A stretch of DNA of 64,000 bases from Cryptomeria japonica. Lineage: Eukaryota > Streptophyta > Pinopsida > Cupressales > Cupressaceae. The stretch covers positions 557,591,136-557,655,135 of the forward strand of contig NC_081413.1 in NCBI RefSeq assembly GCF_030272615.1, written 5' to 3'. This document shows, in pieces, positions 47,142 to 57,844 of the stretch. Numbering within the stretch: the first letter of the stretch is position 1; every line of letters starts with the position of its first letter. The notes beneath the pieces were generated by a model. That model was given only the letters and a program-made list of their open reading frames with translations, did no database searches and had not been told where the DNA came from. The position numbers and the translations under genes are program-made.

Positions 47142-48465
47142 TCATGATGAGATGACTAGAGGGTTATCATCTTCTTGTGATAAGATGCCAAATAGATTAG
47201 AAATGGCAACCCCTTGTTCTTTTCTTTTTCCCTTCAAAGTTGTTGGTGGAGACCTAGACCTTTGTATAGGATTAGGTGAAGGAGAAATGGATCTACTATG
47301 GGATTTCAATAGTCTAGGAGAATGGACATGAGATGGATCACTAGGTGTAGAATGTGAAATGGAGAAGGAAGAAGATGGTTCTTTTCTTTTGAAAATAGTC
47401 CTCCATTCATTAGTCACAATAATATCTTTATATGATGCATTGTCCACTAGGGAGGATTTTAGAGGAGAAGAAGGACCCAAATATAGAACAATAGCATTAG
47501 TTTGGGGGGAGGAGAAGAGGGGTTTTTAATGTATGGCTTTCATTGCAATATGGGATGATTGAAAAGATTGGCTGGGGTTGATGACGAAGGAGATATTTTT
47601 CATGATAGGGCAATCTTTGATCAAATGTCCATCTTGTCAACAACAAAAAATAGGCATTTGGCTTGTTCAGATACACTAATGGTTGATCTAATTTCAATCC
47701 TAGGGAAAACAAACTTATACTCTTTGGCAATTATTTGTTCAAGACAATTTCTATGCAGGCCCTTAGATGAACCCTCAAACTAGCAAATTTATCAAAACTT
47801 TGTTTGCATCGAATGACCTTACTGAGTTGAGCTACAATATCTTTCTAGATTAATGCGGTCAAGTTTGTACCCAGAGTGTTCTTCAGTTTTTTTGTGAGCC
47901 AAACGTGAACCATATGGGATAGTGAGAATAAGAAGGGCCATCTAGGTGAAAGTCAAAGGTCTAGGCAGGCGAATAACAAACTTGACCACATTAATCCATG
48001 TACCATATTGAAGAATAGTCTCAACATAATTAAACATGCAAGATACATATCCTTTTCCCTATCCTCTAATTGATCCATCCTTTATTTTCCCAATTTTGTT
48101 TGGTCCATTTATAAAACTCCAAATCAGTAATGGATCCCTCTTAATAAAAATAAAATAATAGTATTTTATTTTATTTTCAACAATACATTCAACAACTTCA
48201 TCAGGTAACTAGAATTCTAGAGTTTTACCTTGCTCCTCTTTTTCTTCTTGATTCATTTCTTTTTCTCCATCATGAACAGGGGTTTCCTCTACTATGACTG
48301 TCTGGTTAATCTATTGTTCTTCTAACATTGGCATATCCTTCATTAAACTCACCTCTTTGTTGGATTTTGATGTCCAAGGGTATTTTTTTCCATTCTCTCT
48401 TCTAATTTCATCTTCAACTCTTTCTTTCTTGGTGGCTCACACTTTGTTCTTTTTTCTTACCTACC
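47142..48465 (-). pseudogene. LINE-2 ORF1 (broken)
   Basis: The minus strand between about 48200 and 47760 has a DUF4283-like N-terminal part (YVETILQYGTWINVV, LTIPYGSRLA). A zinc-knuckle remnant, QDGHLIKDCPIMKN, lies near 47590-47640 with its first Cys lost and a stop in it. A Ser/Pro/Arg-rich C-terminal tail follows (47480-47142). ORF1 proteins of plant LINEs bind the RNA. The 5' end is cut by the LTR insertion at 48471. Confidence 0.65.
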
Positions 48466-48470
48466 CTCTA
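48466..48470. repeat. TSD (CTCTA) of the compact LTR element, left
   Basis: CTCTA directly precedes the first LTR and recurs at 52749-52753 directly after the second. Confidence 0.88.
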
Positions 48471-50143
48471 TGGTGCAGGAGCGCTCAAGACAAGATTGGC
48501 CACCATGAGGCCATAACGAAGATTTATGAGATATTGTCTATGATGTTAAAATGACCATTTGATATTGTAATCATGGCTAATAATTCCATTTGAAGTCATA
48601 TTGTTCATGTATTGAGTCATTTTGTAATAAGTTGTCAAAAGTTGTCATGTGGGCAAAATGATGTCAAAATGAGTAATGTAATGGGGTTCAATGGGTAGAA
48701 TAGGAGTTTAATAAGTATTTTGAGTTTCATAAGGTCTCATATGACCATATTTATGTAATAAGTTGATTAAGTTGATTCATGTAACAAGAAAGATCGGAAC
48801 TTGTCAATTGACAACTAAAAGTGTCAAGTTGACAACAAATTAGGGATGTAATGCCTAAAAGGTGGTTGTATGGGTGGTTAAGAGTTGGTTGTCGGTTATC
48901 ACGAGAGTAAATGTATTTAAAAATTGGGTTTTATGCAAAAATCATGAGAGAGACACATATTGAAATGTAAGAGTGACAAATTGATAATAAAATCTCACGG
49001 TTTCCTGCAAAAGTTTGTTAAATCTGCTTTTATTTGTGACTGAGGTTTCTCTTTCTTTCTTTGTTATGGATTGATCACAGGAATATCAAGATAGATTAGG
49101 GTTAATACATTCATTTGGTTCTATTATTGAAGGTTTTACGCTCAAATTTGATCCATTTATACTGGTTGTCCTAAATATTGTTGTAGGTGACAATTTTGAA
49201 GGGTTTTGAGAGTCAAAAATGTGAAATTGACTCATCCTACTTTATGTAACTTCTTTAACTTGTAGGATGATTCTAAAATGTATACTATAAGTGTTTTTGT
49301 TGTTGAGAATGCAGGGAAGATCATGAACATGTAAGGAGAGTACTTTATGGGTGGAGAGTCACAAGTTGACTTAGTGAGTAACCGGTGCCATGTATTAGTC
49401 TGAAGGATTTCATTTAATAAAGGTAATATTTTATGGTGGATTATGTGTATGTAGGTTGGATAGAAGGTTTTGGATCCTTTGGTTGGGTCTATAAGTGATC
49501 GGAAGTGAGAGATTAGGAAAGCCCTAGGTTTGGGTTCCTAAAAGTGAGGGTTTTGTTTTTGAATAGGTAAATGGGCATGGCACCACCTAAAAACCTGAAA
49601 ATATTTTGTTTTGAAACATTTCCTAAGACATTTTTTGGGTGTGAAGGTCTGGAGTTGTGATCCAAAGGGTGTTCCTTTGTAAAAGTGGGCTAATTTGGCC
49701 TAATCCTAGTAGGACAAGGTATTGAAACTGGGTATTGGTCCAAAATAACCATATCTGAAATTTAAGTATGTTGTGAAACTTGCAAATGAGTATCTAGAAG
49801 CGTGTTTTTTTTCCAAGTGGTTTGGGAAAGTTTCGAGTTAATATGCAAATACCAGTTTGAAGGGATAGTAGGAATAAACCGATTAAGTGTTGTTATGGTG
49901 TATTAGGGATTGAATCGGTCATCTTGGGTATGTGGAATCTTGTGTCAGGGTGTCATAGGTGTGTTGAACCTGTGAGTCATGTTTGGTTAATCCATTGAAG
50001 TTGAAAACCCCATTTGAGTGATTTGGTGAAGGTTTGTGAGTGCAAGGTGTGAAGGGTTGGGGAACCTAGTATTGGTTGGCTGAAGTGTATTTGTGCCAAG
50101 TCATTTGAGTGAGATTAAGAAGTTGACACAAGGATCTATATCA
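48471..50143 (+). repeat. 5' LTR of the compact element
   Basis: Starts TGGTGCAGGAGC and ends CTATATCA, 1673 bp. Full-length match to 51074-52748. No coding sequence. Confidence 0.9.
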
Positions 50144-50146
50144 TAT

Positions 50147-50158
50147 TGGTATCAGAGC
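50147..50158 (+). other. PBS of the compact element (tRNA-iMet type)
   Basis: TGGTATCAGAGC, the classic plant PBS complementary to the 3' end of initiator tRNA-Met, three bases after the LTR. Confidence 0.92.
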
Positions 50159-50210
50159 AAGGGATTAGGTCCTTTCAGGTTGTTGTTGGTTGAGGAGAAG
50201 AATAGAAAAG

Positions 50211-50937
50211 ATGGAAGTGTTAAGAAAACATTTGCAAGCAGAGGAGGAAAGGAAAAAGAGAATGAGGCAAAGGAAACTTGATAAAGAGATAACAACATTG
50301 AAGCAAGAAGTGAGAAGTTGAAACTTGGAATTCCAAGAGATGAACAAAGGACTTGAGGCTTTAGAAAGCTTTTGAAGATGCAGAAGAAGACTTCATGGAT
50401 GAATATGTTAAGGAAGAAGTAAGTTGTCCATTGGAAGGGCAAGAGAGCAAATAGAAGGAGTTAGCTTGTGAGGAAGATGATGAACCTAAGGACAAAGAGG
50501 TTCTAAGAGTTGAGAAAGAGATGGAAGACAAAGATGTTGGTGATAACAACAAGGTTTCAAGTCTTGGAGGGCTTGAGTGTGGTGAGATTGTAATTGGGAC
50601 TATGGTATGTCCTTTGAAAGGTGTAGTGCAGCAAGGTACTCTTATGATAAGAAGTTATGAGGCTAATGATGTAGCCATGAAGATAGATGATGAGTTGTTA
50701 TGCCAAGAGGAATGACATGCAAAGGATGAGATGGTCTCAAGGAAAGAGACTAAGGATGAAGAAATGTCTTTGGGTGATGAAATTGATTGGGTTGTAGGTG
50801 TATGCAACAGTATTAGTGATGTTGAGCATGATGGAGTTGCTGATGGATGGAAAAGGATAGTAGGTGGTACTCCTTTTGCCAAGTGGAGGCAAACCAACAA
50901 TGAAGATAAAGGAGGTAGAGCAGTTCTAAGTGCGTAA
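50211..50937 (+). pseudogene. Charged coiled-coil-like ORF of the compact element (broken)
   Basis: Starts at an ATG 53 bases after the PBS: MEVLRKHLQAEEERKKRMRQ. It continues as a Lys/Arg/Glu-rich helix (KLDKEITTLKQEV), a stop at 50319, more coiled-coil-like sequence (FQEMNKGLEALES), a +1 shift near 50372, an acidic part (DAEEDFMDEYVKEE), a stop near 50452, and then a long acidic/neutral part to 50937 with DNNKVSSLGGLECGEIVIG, KIDDELLCQEE and VGGTPFAKWRQ. I recognise no gag or other family motif. It may be a diverged gag-like RNA-binding protein. The function is not assigned. Confidence 0.45.
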
Positions 50938-51061
50938 AGGACAAGCAAGGGCATGGTTTCAGAAGGAGGACACATACAAACCAAAAGTCAAGATGAATTT
51001 TTTGTTTTGTTTCTCTAATGTTTGTTTTGAAGGTGTTTCCAAGGAACTTGGAAACTTTTCA

Positions 51062-51073
51062 ACCCGGGGAGTA
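51062..51073 (+). other. Polypurine-like tract of the compact element
   Basis: ACCCGGGGAGTA immediately before the TG of the 3' LTR. Confidence 0.7.
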
Positions 51074-52748
51074 TGGTGGAGGAGCACCCAAGACAAGATT
51101 GGCCACCATGAGGCCATAATGAAGACTTATGAGATATTAAGTCTATGATGTTAAAATGACCATTTGATATTGTAATCATGGCTAATAATGCCATTTGAAG
51201 TCATATTGTTCATGTATTGAGTCATTTTGTAATAAGTTGTCAAAAATTATCATGTGGGCAAAATGATGTCAAAATGAGTAATGTAATGGGGTTCAATGGG
51301 TAGAATAGGAGTTTAATAAGTATTTTAAGTTTAATAAGGTCTCATATGACCATATTGATGTAATAGGTTGATTAAGTTGAGTCATGTAACAAGAAAGATC
51401 TGAACTTGTCAATTGACAACTAAAAGTGTCAAGTTGACAACAAATTAGGGATGTAACGAATAAAAGGTGGATGTATGTAGGTTAAGAGTTGGTTGTCGGT
51501 TATCATGAAAAAAAAAATATTTAAAAAATATTTTAAATGCCAAAAGCATGAGAGAGACACAGATTGAAATGTAAGAGTGACAAATTGATAATAAAATCTC
51601 ACGGTTTCCTGCAAAAGCTTGTTAAATCTGCTTTTATTTGTGACTGAGGTTTCTCTTTCTTTCTTCGCTATGGATTGATCACAAGAATATCAAGATGGAG
51701 TAGGGTTAATACATTCATTTGGTGTTGTTATTGAATTTTATACACTCAAATTTGATCCATTTATACTTACTGTCCTAAATACAGATGTAGGTGACAGTTT
51801 TGAAGGGTTTTGAGAGTCAAAAATGTGAAATTGACTCATCCTACTTGATGTAACTTTTTTAACTTGTAGGATGAGTCTAAGATGTGTACTATAAGTGTTT
51901 TTTCTATTGAGAATGCAGGGAAGATCATGAACATGTAAGGAGAGTGCCTTATGGGTGGAGAGTCACAAGTTAACTTAGTGAGTAACCCGTGTCATGTATT
52001 AATCTGAAGGATTTCATTTAATAAGGGTAATATTTTATGGTGGATTATGTGTATGAAATTTGTATAGAAGGTTTTGTATCCTTTGGTTGGGTCTATAAGT
52101 GACTGGAAGTGAGAGATTAGGAAAGCCCTAGGTTTGGGTTCCTAAAAGTGAGGGTTTTGTTTTTGAATAGGTAAATGGGTATGGCACTGCCTAAAACCCT
52201 AAAAATATTTTGTTTTGAAACATTTCCTAAGACTTTTTTATAGTGTGAAGGTTTGGAGTTGTGATCCAAAGGGTGTTCTTTTGGAAAAGTGGGCTAATTT
52301 GGCCTAATCCTAGTAGGATAGGGTATTGAAATTGGGTATTGGTCCAAAAAACCATATCTGAAATTTAAGTATGTTGTGAAACTTGCAAATGGTTATTTGG
52401 AAGCGTGTTTTTTTTTTCCAAGTGGTTTGGGAAAGTTTTGAGTTAATATGCAAATACTGGTTTGAAGGGATAGTAGGAATAAACCGATTAAGTGATGTTT
52501 TGATGTATTGGGGACTGAACTGGTCAACTTGGGTATGTGTAATCTTGTGTTAGGGTGTCATAGGTGTGTTGAACTCTTGAGTCATGTTCGGTTAAGCCAT
52601 TGAAGTTGAAAACCCCATTTGAGTGATTTGGTGAAGGTTTGTGAGTGCAAGGTGTGAAGGGTTGGGGAACCTAGTATTGGTTGGCTGAAGTGTATTTGTG
52701 CCAAGTCATTTGAGTGAGATAAAGAAGTTGACACAAGGCTCCGTAGCA
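51074..52748 (+). repeat. 3' LTR of the compact element
   Basis: Starts TGGTGGAGGAGC and ends CCGTAGCA, 1675 bp. It matches the 5' LTR along its whole length. Confidence 0.9.
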
Positions 52749-52753
52749 CTCTA

Positions 52754-52960
52754 CCTCCAAGTCTCGAGAGAAAAGAAGAGAATACATGCAAAAATCTAGG
52801 CTACCACACCAAGTATTCAACGTTATGGGACAAATCCATAAAAACCCACCAAATAAGACCTCAAACCCTACAAAAATCCATTGAAATTGACTATTGCAAG
52901 GAAGAATCACATTGTTATTGCTCATTGTAAGGTTTCATAGTGTGCAACATTTCTAGAAAG
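52754..52960 (-). other. 5' remainder of LINE-2
   Basis: About 207 bp between the compact LTR element and the right TSD of LINE-2. No clear protein; probably the LINE 5' untranslated region or ORF1 start. Confidence 0.55.
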
Positions 52961-53307
52961 CTCCCCTATTACAATATTGGCATCTAATATAATGTTATTA
53001 TTTTGTGTTGTGCTTTTGATCTTAATATTGAGAAAATATATGTGAAGAATTTTTTTTCATAGTGCTACTTGGAGGAGGAGATCTAAATGTCACAACTAAA
53101 GCAATACATTATGAAGGGTAAAAAAATTGTTTTGTTAGTTGAACAAATCCCTCTAGTTTAAAATAGTCTCTAGAATGTGGTTAAAAAAACTAATATATTT
53201 TGGAGTTGAGATTTATTAGGTCTAATTCAAATCATTGTGTTTATTATAAAAGAGTTCTTATAATTTTATCATTACCACTTTGCATGTCAATGATATGTTC
53301 TTATTTG
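52961..53307 (+). pseudogene. Host Ty1/copia relic, piece 4: RT palm
   Basis: Resumes right after the LINE TSD: CCAFDLNIEKIYVKNFF, then LEEEI...MSQLKQYIMKGK, then CVYYKRVL, and a degenerate MSMICSY where copia RT has Y-V-D-D-M-L. These align with copia RT (FDLEVEQMDVKTAFLHGDLEE; D-H-C-V-Y; YVDDML). Both catalytic Asp of YVDD are lost. It ends at the TSD ATTTG of solo LTR B. Confidence 0.85.
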
Positions 53308-53936
53308 TGTAAGGAAGATAAGTAGCGAAACAATTTCATACACTAACCTTGAGAGGAGGACAATGTAAAACTTTTACAGATCTTTTCAATAGTTATAGAA
53401 ATAAACATAAATAGCATGCATACCACAACACAATAATTTACATGGGAAAAACTCTTTCAAAATAAAAAAACCCATACTCCAAAAGCTGCCCAATTTATTA
53501 TTAAGAAATCAACAACAAATTGCAATATACTTGTAGAGAAAGCTTCTTACAAGCTTCTTACATTTGTATCACCAACTAAGATCTAAAGAAAACTCAACAA
53601 TTATCAAACTCTGATAACACATCACACTACATAGTTGTAATTTAATGCCCTGGTAATATAGGTTTTCCCTCTAGGGAAAACAAAGTGCTGAAAATATCCA
53701 CCAAATTAGATCTATGACCTAATGATAAGCAATCAAGATTTATAATGATAAATTATAAGTGAAATTTTGTTTCAAGGGCGCTACCCTAGAAAATCTCCAT
53801 CGGTTACAAGACTGGGGCCAGTAAGGGTGAATCCCTTGCAACCCCAAAGTTAGGGGCATTTCCCCCAAACCTTGTCCCTCATGTATCAACAATACCCCTT
53901 TTATTATTGCAAGGTTGAGATACCATTTTCCTAACA
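53308..53936. mobile_element. Solo LTR B (629 bp, TSD ATTTG)
   Basis: Starts TGTAAGGAAGATAAG and ends TTTTCCTAACA. ATTTG flanks it at 53303-53307 and 53937-53941. The interior is non-coding and contains CATGGGAAAAACTCTTTC-like LTR phrases. The host copia reading continues across it once the block and one ATTTG are skipped. Confidence 0.8.
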
Positions 53937-54870
53937 ATTTGGTAATGGTAAGAAAATGATTAGGGAATTATAAGGTTACCTTTCTTTGTAGTTTTAAAAA
54001 GGGCTTTCTAAGTTCATCTTAAGGATGGACATTAGGTAGCACAATAATAACAAAAAAACTTTGGATTGGTTAGAGCAAATATGTTGAGTCCATTTTGTAG
54101 CATTTTAGTATGGTTGGCATAAAATCAATAATCTCATGTGTCTATAGGAACAAAGGTTTTAGTTGAGAAGCATCATTTGATACCCATAAAGATGAGGAAT
54201 ATGAATTTGATGTCCTACTTATGTATCCTATAGTCTATAGTCTACACTAGACTAGAAATTCCTTAAGTAGTTGGAGCCTTAAGCTCTTACATGAAGAATC
54301 CTAGATAGGAACAATGAGTTGTAATGAAGAGGTTCTTCAAGTATTTGTAGCCTAGTACTTCTAAGTAAGTTCCATAGGTTATCATAATAAAACGACAAAT
54401 GACTGTCACTTAAGTGGATATTTATGGATATGTATATTTTGATTTGGCAAGGGATGTTGATATTAGTGGATCCATTTATGGATATTGTTTAGCATATTCA
54501 CTAGTTCAATAAATGAGATGTCCAAGTGATAGGTTGTGGTCAAGTACATGGTAGCTACTCATTCCTATAATAAGGCCATTTATATTTTGAGACTATGTTT
54601 GGATGTGGGGTTGAGTCAAAGAGTAGTTATATTTCACTATGATAGTTAAAATGTTATTTATTTGGCTTAGAATTTAATCGTCCTTGGATAAATGAAGCAT
54701 ATTTATGTCTAGTTCCATTTTTTTGAAACATGCTGGAGGATGGAAAGTTGATGCTAAAAAAATTTGACACATTGAAGAATATTGCAGATGCACTAATGAA
54801 GTTTGTTAGTGTGTAGAGAAGTTCAAGTGGAGTTGTGAGAATACGGGCCTCTCAAATCATAGTAATTAGT
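53937..54870 (+). pseudogene. Host Ty1/copia relic, piece 5: RT end and RNase H
   Basis: Reads GNGKKMIREL, FILRMDI, NNNKK, SKYVESIL, then the RNase H part: GYVYFDLARDVDISGSIYGY, ATHSYNKAIYILRLCLDVGL, VVIFHYDS, MKHIYV and finally EKFKWSCENTGLSNHSN followed by TAG at 54868-54870. These follow the copia order through to the end of pol. Many stops and shifts are present. Confidence 0.82.
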
Positions 54871-54875
54871 TGACA

Positions 54876-55141
54876 ATGTTGGTGTTTCCCCTTTTGCTTC
54901 TTGCAAGGCATACATCAAGTGGGAAAATATTAGGAAGGGTGTTATAAACATTGCATCCTAATGATTGTATTCATTTATTATTTGTTAATTATTTGTGAGC
55001 TCTCATTTATGTTGGTGTTTCCCTTCTTGCTTCTTGCAAGGCATACAACAAGTGGAAAAAGACAAGGAAGGGTGTTATAAACATTGCATCCTAACAATTG
55101 TATTCATTTATTATCTATTAATTATTTGTGAGCTCTCATTG
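54876..55141. repeat. 133-bp tandem duplication at the host copia 3' end
   Basis: ATGTTGGTGTTTCCC starts at 54876 and 55009. The units share GCTTCTTGCAAGGCATACA and AGGGTGTTATAAACATTGC, with few differences. It follows the host pol stop within 10 bp, so it probably lies at the start of the host 3' LTR (TGTTGGTG). Confidence 0.75.
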
Positions 55142-55542
55142 AAATGGGTGTCCCACATGGATTTGGTCATTATTTCCATGTCTATGATTTGTAATGACAT
55201 CCATAGATGTGTGTGAGAGAATTTCTTGTTATATAAAATGTAAAAGAGTATCTATGACAATTTAAGTGGCATAAAAGAATCTATGATGTGTATAAGAGCA
55301 TGCAAGAGACGAGATGCATTATTGAATTATAATGCATCATAAAGCATATTTGAATGAGTTTGAATATGCAAAAATGGGGTGCTCATTTTGGGGTAGAGGC
55401 TATGAAAAATTATGTGATGACAAGGTTCCATGAATCTACTAAATATAGCCTATTGACCAACTCAAGAAGAATGGTAGTATAATATTGGGCCAAAAAATGG
55501 TGCCACTCTTAGGTCATAGTATCGACACATGGTTTTGGTAGT
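55142..55542. other. Presumed rest of the host copia 3' LTR
   Basis: Non-coding. It is cut by the minus-strand copia element and probably continues from 61852. No 5' LTR is visible in the window for comparison, so the assignment is by position only. Confidence 0.35.
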
Positions 55543-55992
55543 TGTGAGATTTTGCCAAGATCAAGGGCATAGTGAAAAGCATAAAAAAGAGACAATAGAA
55601 TGACAAGAACAAACTATATTCTCATCAATATGCAAATGATCAACTGGATTCACCAATACAATGAATATAGGCCTGCTTATATAGGCAAGGCCATATGGAT
55701 ATGTGAGCACACAAACATGACATGTGGCTCAATAAGAAACAAGGGTAGGTAGGAAATACTAGGGGTAGGTAGGAGAAACAATATAATATTCCACAAGAGG
55801 TGGATGACCCACTGAATGTGGAGTGTAAGAACAAAATAAGACCACAAAAGGTGGAATTTCTCCTACAAGCTCTATCCCTATGTGCAAACTTCCCTAAGTG
55901 TCTCAAATCCAAACTACAAAGAGATGCATTATCCTAAGTTAACTTAAGTAAAGTGTAATAATATCCATAATGAATATTTATTTACACCAACA
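55543..55992 (-). repeat. 3' LTR of the minus-strand copia element
   Basis: Matches 61406-61851 with few substitutions. It contains the TATA-like CCTATATAAG (minus strand), at about 55676-55686. Confidence 0.92.
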
Positions 55993-56001
55993 CCCCCCCT
56001 T
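55993..56001 (-). other. Polypurine tract of the minus-strand copia element
   Basis: On the minus strand AAGGGGGGG, directly adjoining the 3' LTR. Confidence 0.85.
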
Positions 56002-56239
56002 AAGTGCAACTTAGGGGAATGAAGACTCAAGTCAACAATGCAAGATGGGTCCCGATTGCTAGGCCATGATAGGTACCCATGTACAATATGCAAATGCAAG
56101 CAAAACTATGCAATGCAATCTCTCACAAATGGAGAAAGGGAGAAAACCCAATGGGAAAAAACTCCTCCCCAAAAGAGAGATGAATGTACAAAAGACTCTC
56201 AAAGAAGAAGGACAAAACCTCAAAGAGGAAAAAGTTCCC

Positions 56240-57800
56240 CCCATAAGAGAGAAAGGAGAACTCAGCTGACCCCCCTAATGACACATCCCGCACCCCCAAG
56301 AGAGCTCGCAACTGCTGGAACTTACTCTCGGTGAAAGGTTTGGTGAATATGTTAGCAACCTGCTCCGCTATAGGACAATACTACAAATCAATTTCTTGCT
56401 CTTGAATCAGCTCTTGGATATAGTGCATATGAATTTCGATGTGTTTAGTCCGCTGGTGCTAGACTGACTTCTTCGAGATTGCAATAGCACTCTGATTGTC
56501 GCAATGTAGAACTGTCGGTCGGGGAGTGGTGAACCCAAACTCTGTGAGAATCTATTGAAGCCAAATGGTCTCAGTCGTTGCGTTAACAACTCCTCGATAC
56601 TCAACCTCAGTGAAAGAGAGAGCAATAGCATGCTGCTTCTTACTCTGCCAACAAATGGGGCCCGAACCAAGGTGGAAACTATAAGTTGAAGTAGACTTAC
56701 GATCATCAAGATCACCAACCCAATCAGAGTTTGTGTAACCAACCAAGCGAAGTCTCGTGTATGCTGCATAGTGAATCCCATAATGATGTGTACCTTGGAT
56801 GTAATGAAGGATGTGTTTGGCAGCTTTCCAATGAAGCTCATGTGGTTCCTGCATGAAGAAAGAAACCATGCCAACCACAAATGAAATATCAGGGCGTGTA
56901 TGAGTCAAGTAGATGAGACTACCCACAAGCTAACGATACAATATGGCATCAACTAGTGGAGAAGAACACTGAGCCTCAAGCTTGACTCCTAAAAGAAAGG
57001 GAGTCAGTGTAGGCTTACAATCAGCCATATGAAAGTGTGCAAGTAGATCAAGAGCATACTTGGGTTGCAATAGTGTAATCCCAGAAGCTTACTGTGAAAT
57101 CTCCATCCCGAGAAAGTAGTGCAAAAGACCCAAGTCAGTCATAGCAAATCTGTCATGCAAAGCATATTTGACCCTGCTAATGATGGATGTGGTGCTCCCT
57201 ATAATGATCAAATCATCAACATAGAGCACAAGTATCAAGTGAGAGTCATCCTGTCACAAAATGTAGACATTCAGATCGAAATGACACCTCGTGAACCCTA
57301 CTGGGAGAAGAAAGGAATCCATCTTGGCGTACCAAGCCCTGGGGGCCTGCTTAAGGCCATAGGGAGATTTCCTTAGTCTGCAAACCAAGGAAGTATCCTA
57401 GATGAAACCTTGTGGCTGATCCATATAAATATCCTCATCAAGATCACCATGAAGAAAAGCACTCTTCACATCCATCTGATGTACAACCCAACCATGAGTT
57501 GCAGCAATAGAAAGTGTTAAGCAAATGGAGTTCATCTTCGCTACAAGTGCAAAGGTCTCAGTATAGTCAACACCTGCAACCTGAGAGAAATCTTTCGCAA
57601 CAAGACGAGCCTTATACTTATCCACACTACCATCCACTGCAAACTTGGTCTAATAGATCCACTTACATCGAACCATCTTTCTCCCCTTAGGGAGACAGAC
57701 TAAATCCCATGTGTTGTTCCTCATCAAGGAACTATACTCTTCCTCCATAGCTTGGTACCCACTTAGGAACCCCTGATGCTTTCCGAAATGTCTGTGGATC
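56240..57800 (-). pseudogene. copia RT and RNase H (broken)
   Basis: RT: AMEEEYSSLMRNNTWDLV, KARLVAKDFSQVAGVDYTETF, HQMDVKSAFLHGDLDEDIY (Asp kept), YGLKQAPRAWY and YVDD at 57212-57223 with both Asp. RNase H: GSLIYLTHTRPDISFVVG, NSDWVGDLDDRKSTSTY, LSFTEVEYRG, HCDNQSAIAISK, TKHIEIHMHYI and IFTKPFTESKFQQLR near 56280. Stops fall near 57650, 57397, 57089, 56927, 56549, 56461 and 56384. The catalytic residues survive although the frame does not, which suggests fairly recent decay. Confidence 0.9.
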
Positions 57801-57844
57801 GGAAGCGGTAGCAATGAATGCATGTGGAAGATCCTGATGCTATT

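Larger units (their letters stand above)
48471..52748 (+). mobile_element. Compact non-autonomous LTR retrotransposon (4.28 kb)
   Basis: Two LTRs of about 1.67 kb enclose only 930 bp. It has a 5-bp TSD (CTCTA), an initiator-tRNA-Met PBS (TGGTATCAGAGC) after the 5' LTR, and a polypurine-like CCCGGGGAGTA before the 3' LTR. No protease, RT or integrase is encoded, so it must have been mobilised in trans. The internal region codes for a broken, highly charged protein. The LTRs differ by numerous substitutions, a few percent by eye. It sits in the 5' end of LINE-2. Confidence 0.9.
43102..52960 (-). mobile_element. Near full-length L1-type LINE (LINE-2), split by an LTR element
   Basis: Minus-strand LINE with a poly(A)-like 3' end at 43102 (TATATAAAAAAAC on the minus strand) and 5' end at 52960. 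Without the nested LTR element and its TSD it is about 5.58 kb. It carries ORF1 (DUF4283-like part, zinc knuckle, Ser/Pro/Arg-rich tail), then ORF2 with endonuclease, RT and zf-RVT. Many stops and frameshifts make it dead. It is inserted in the RT of the host copia element. Confidence 0.85.
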
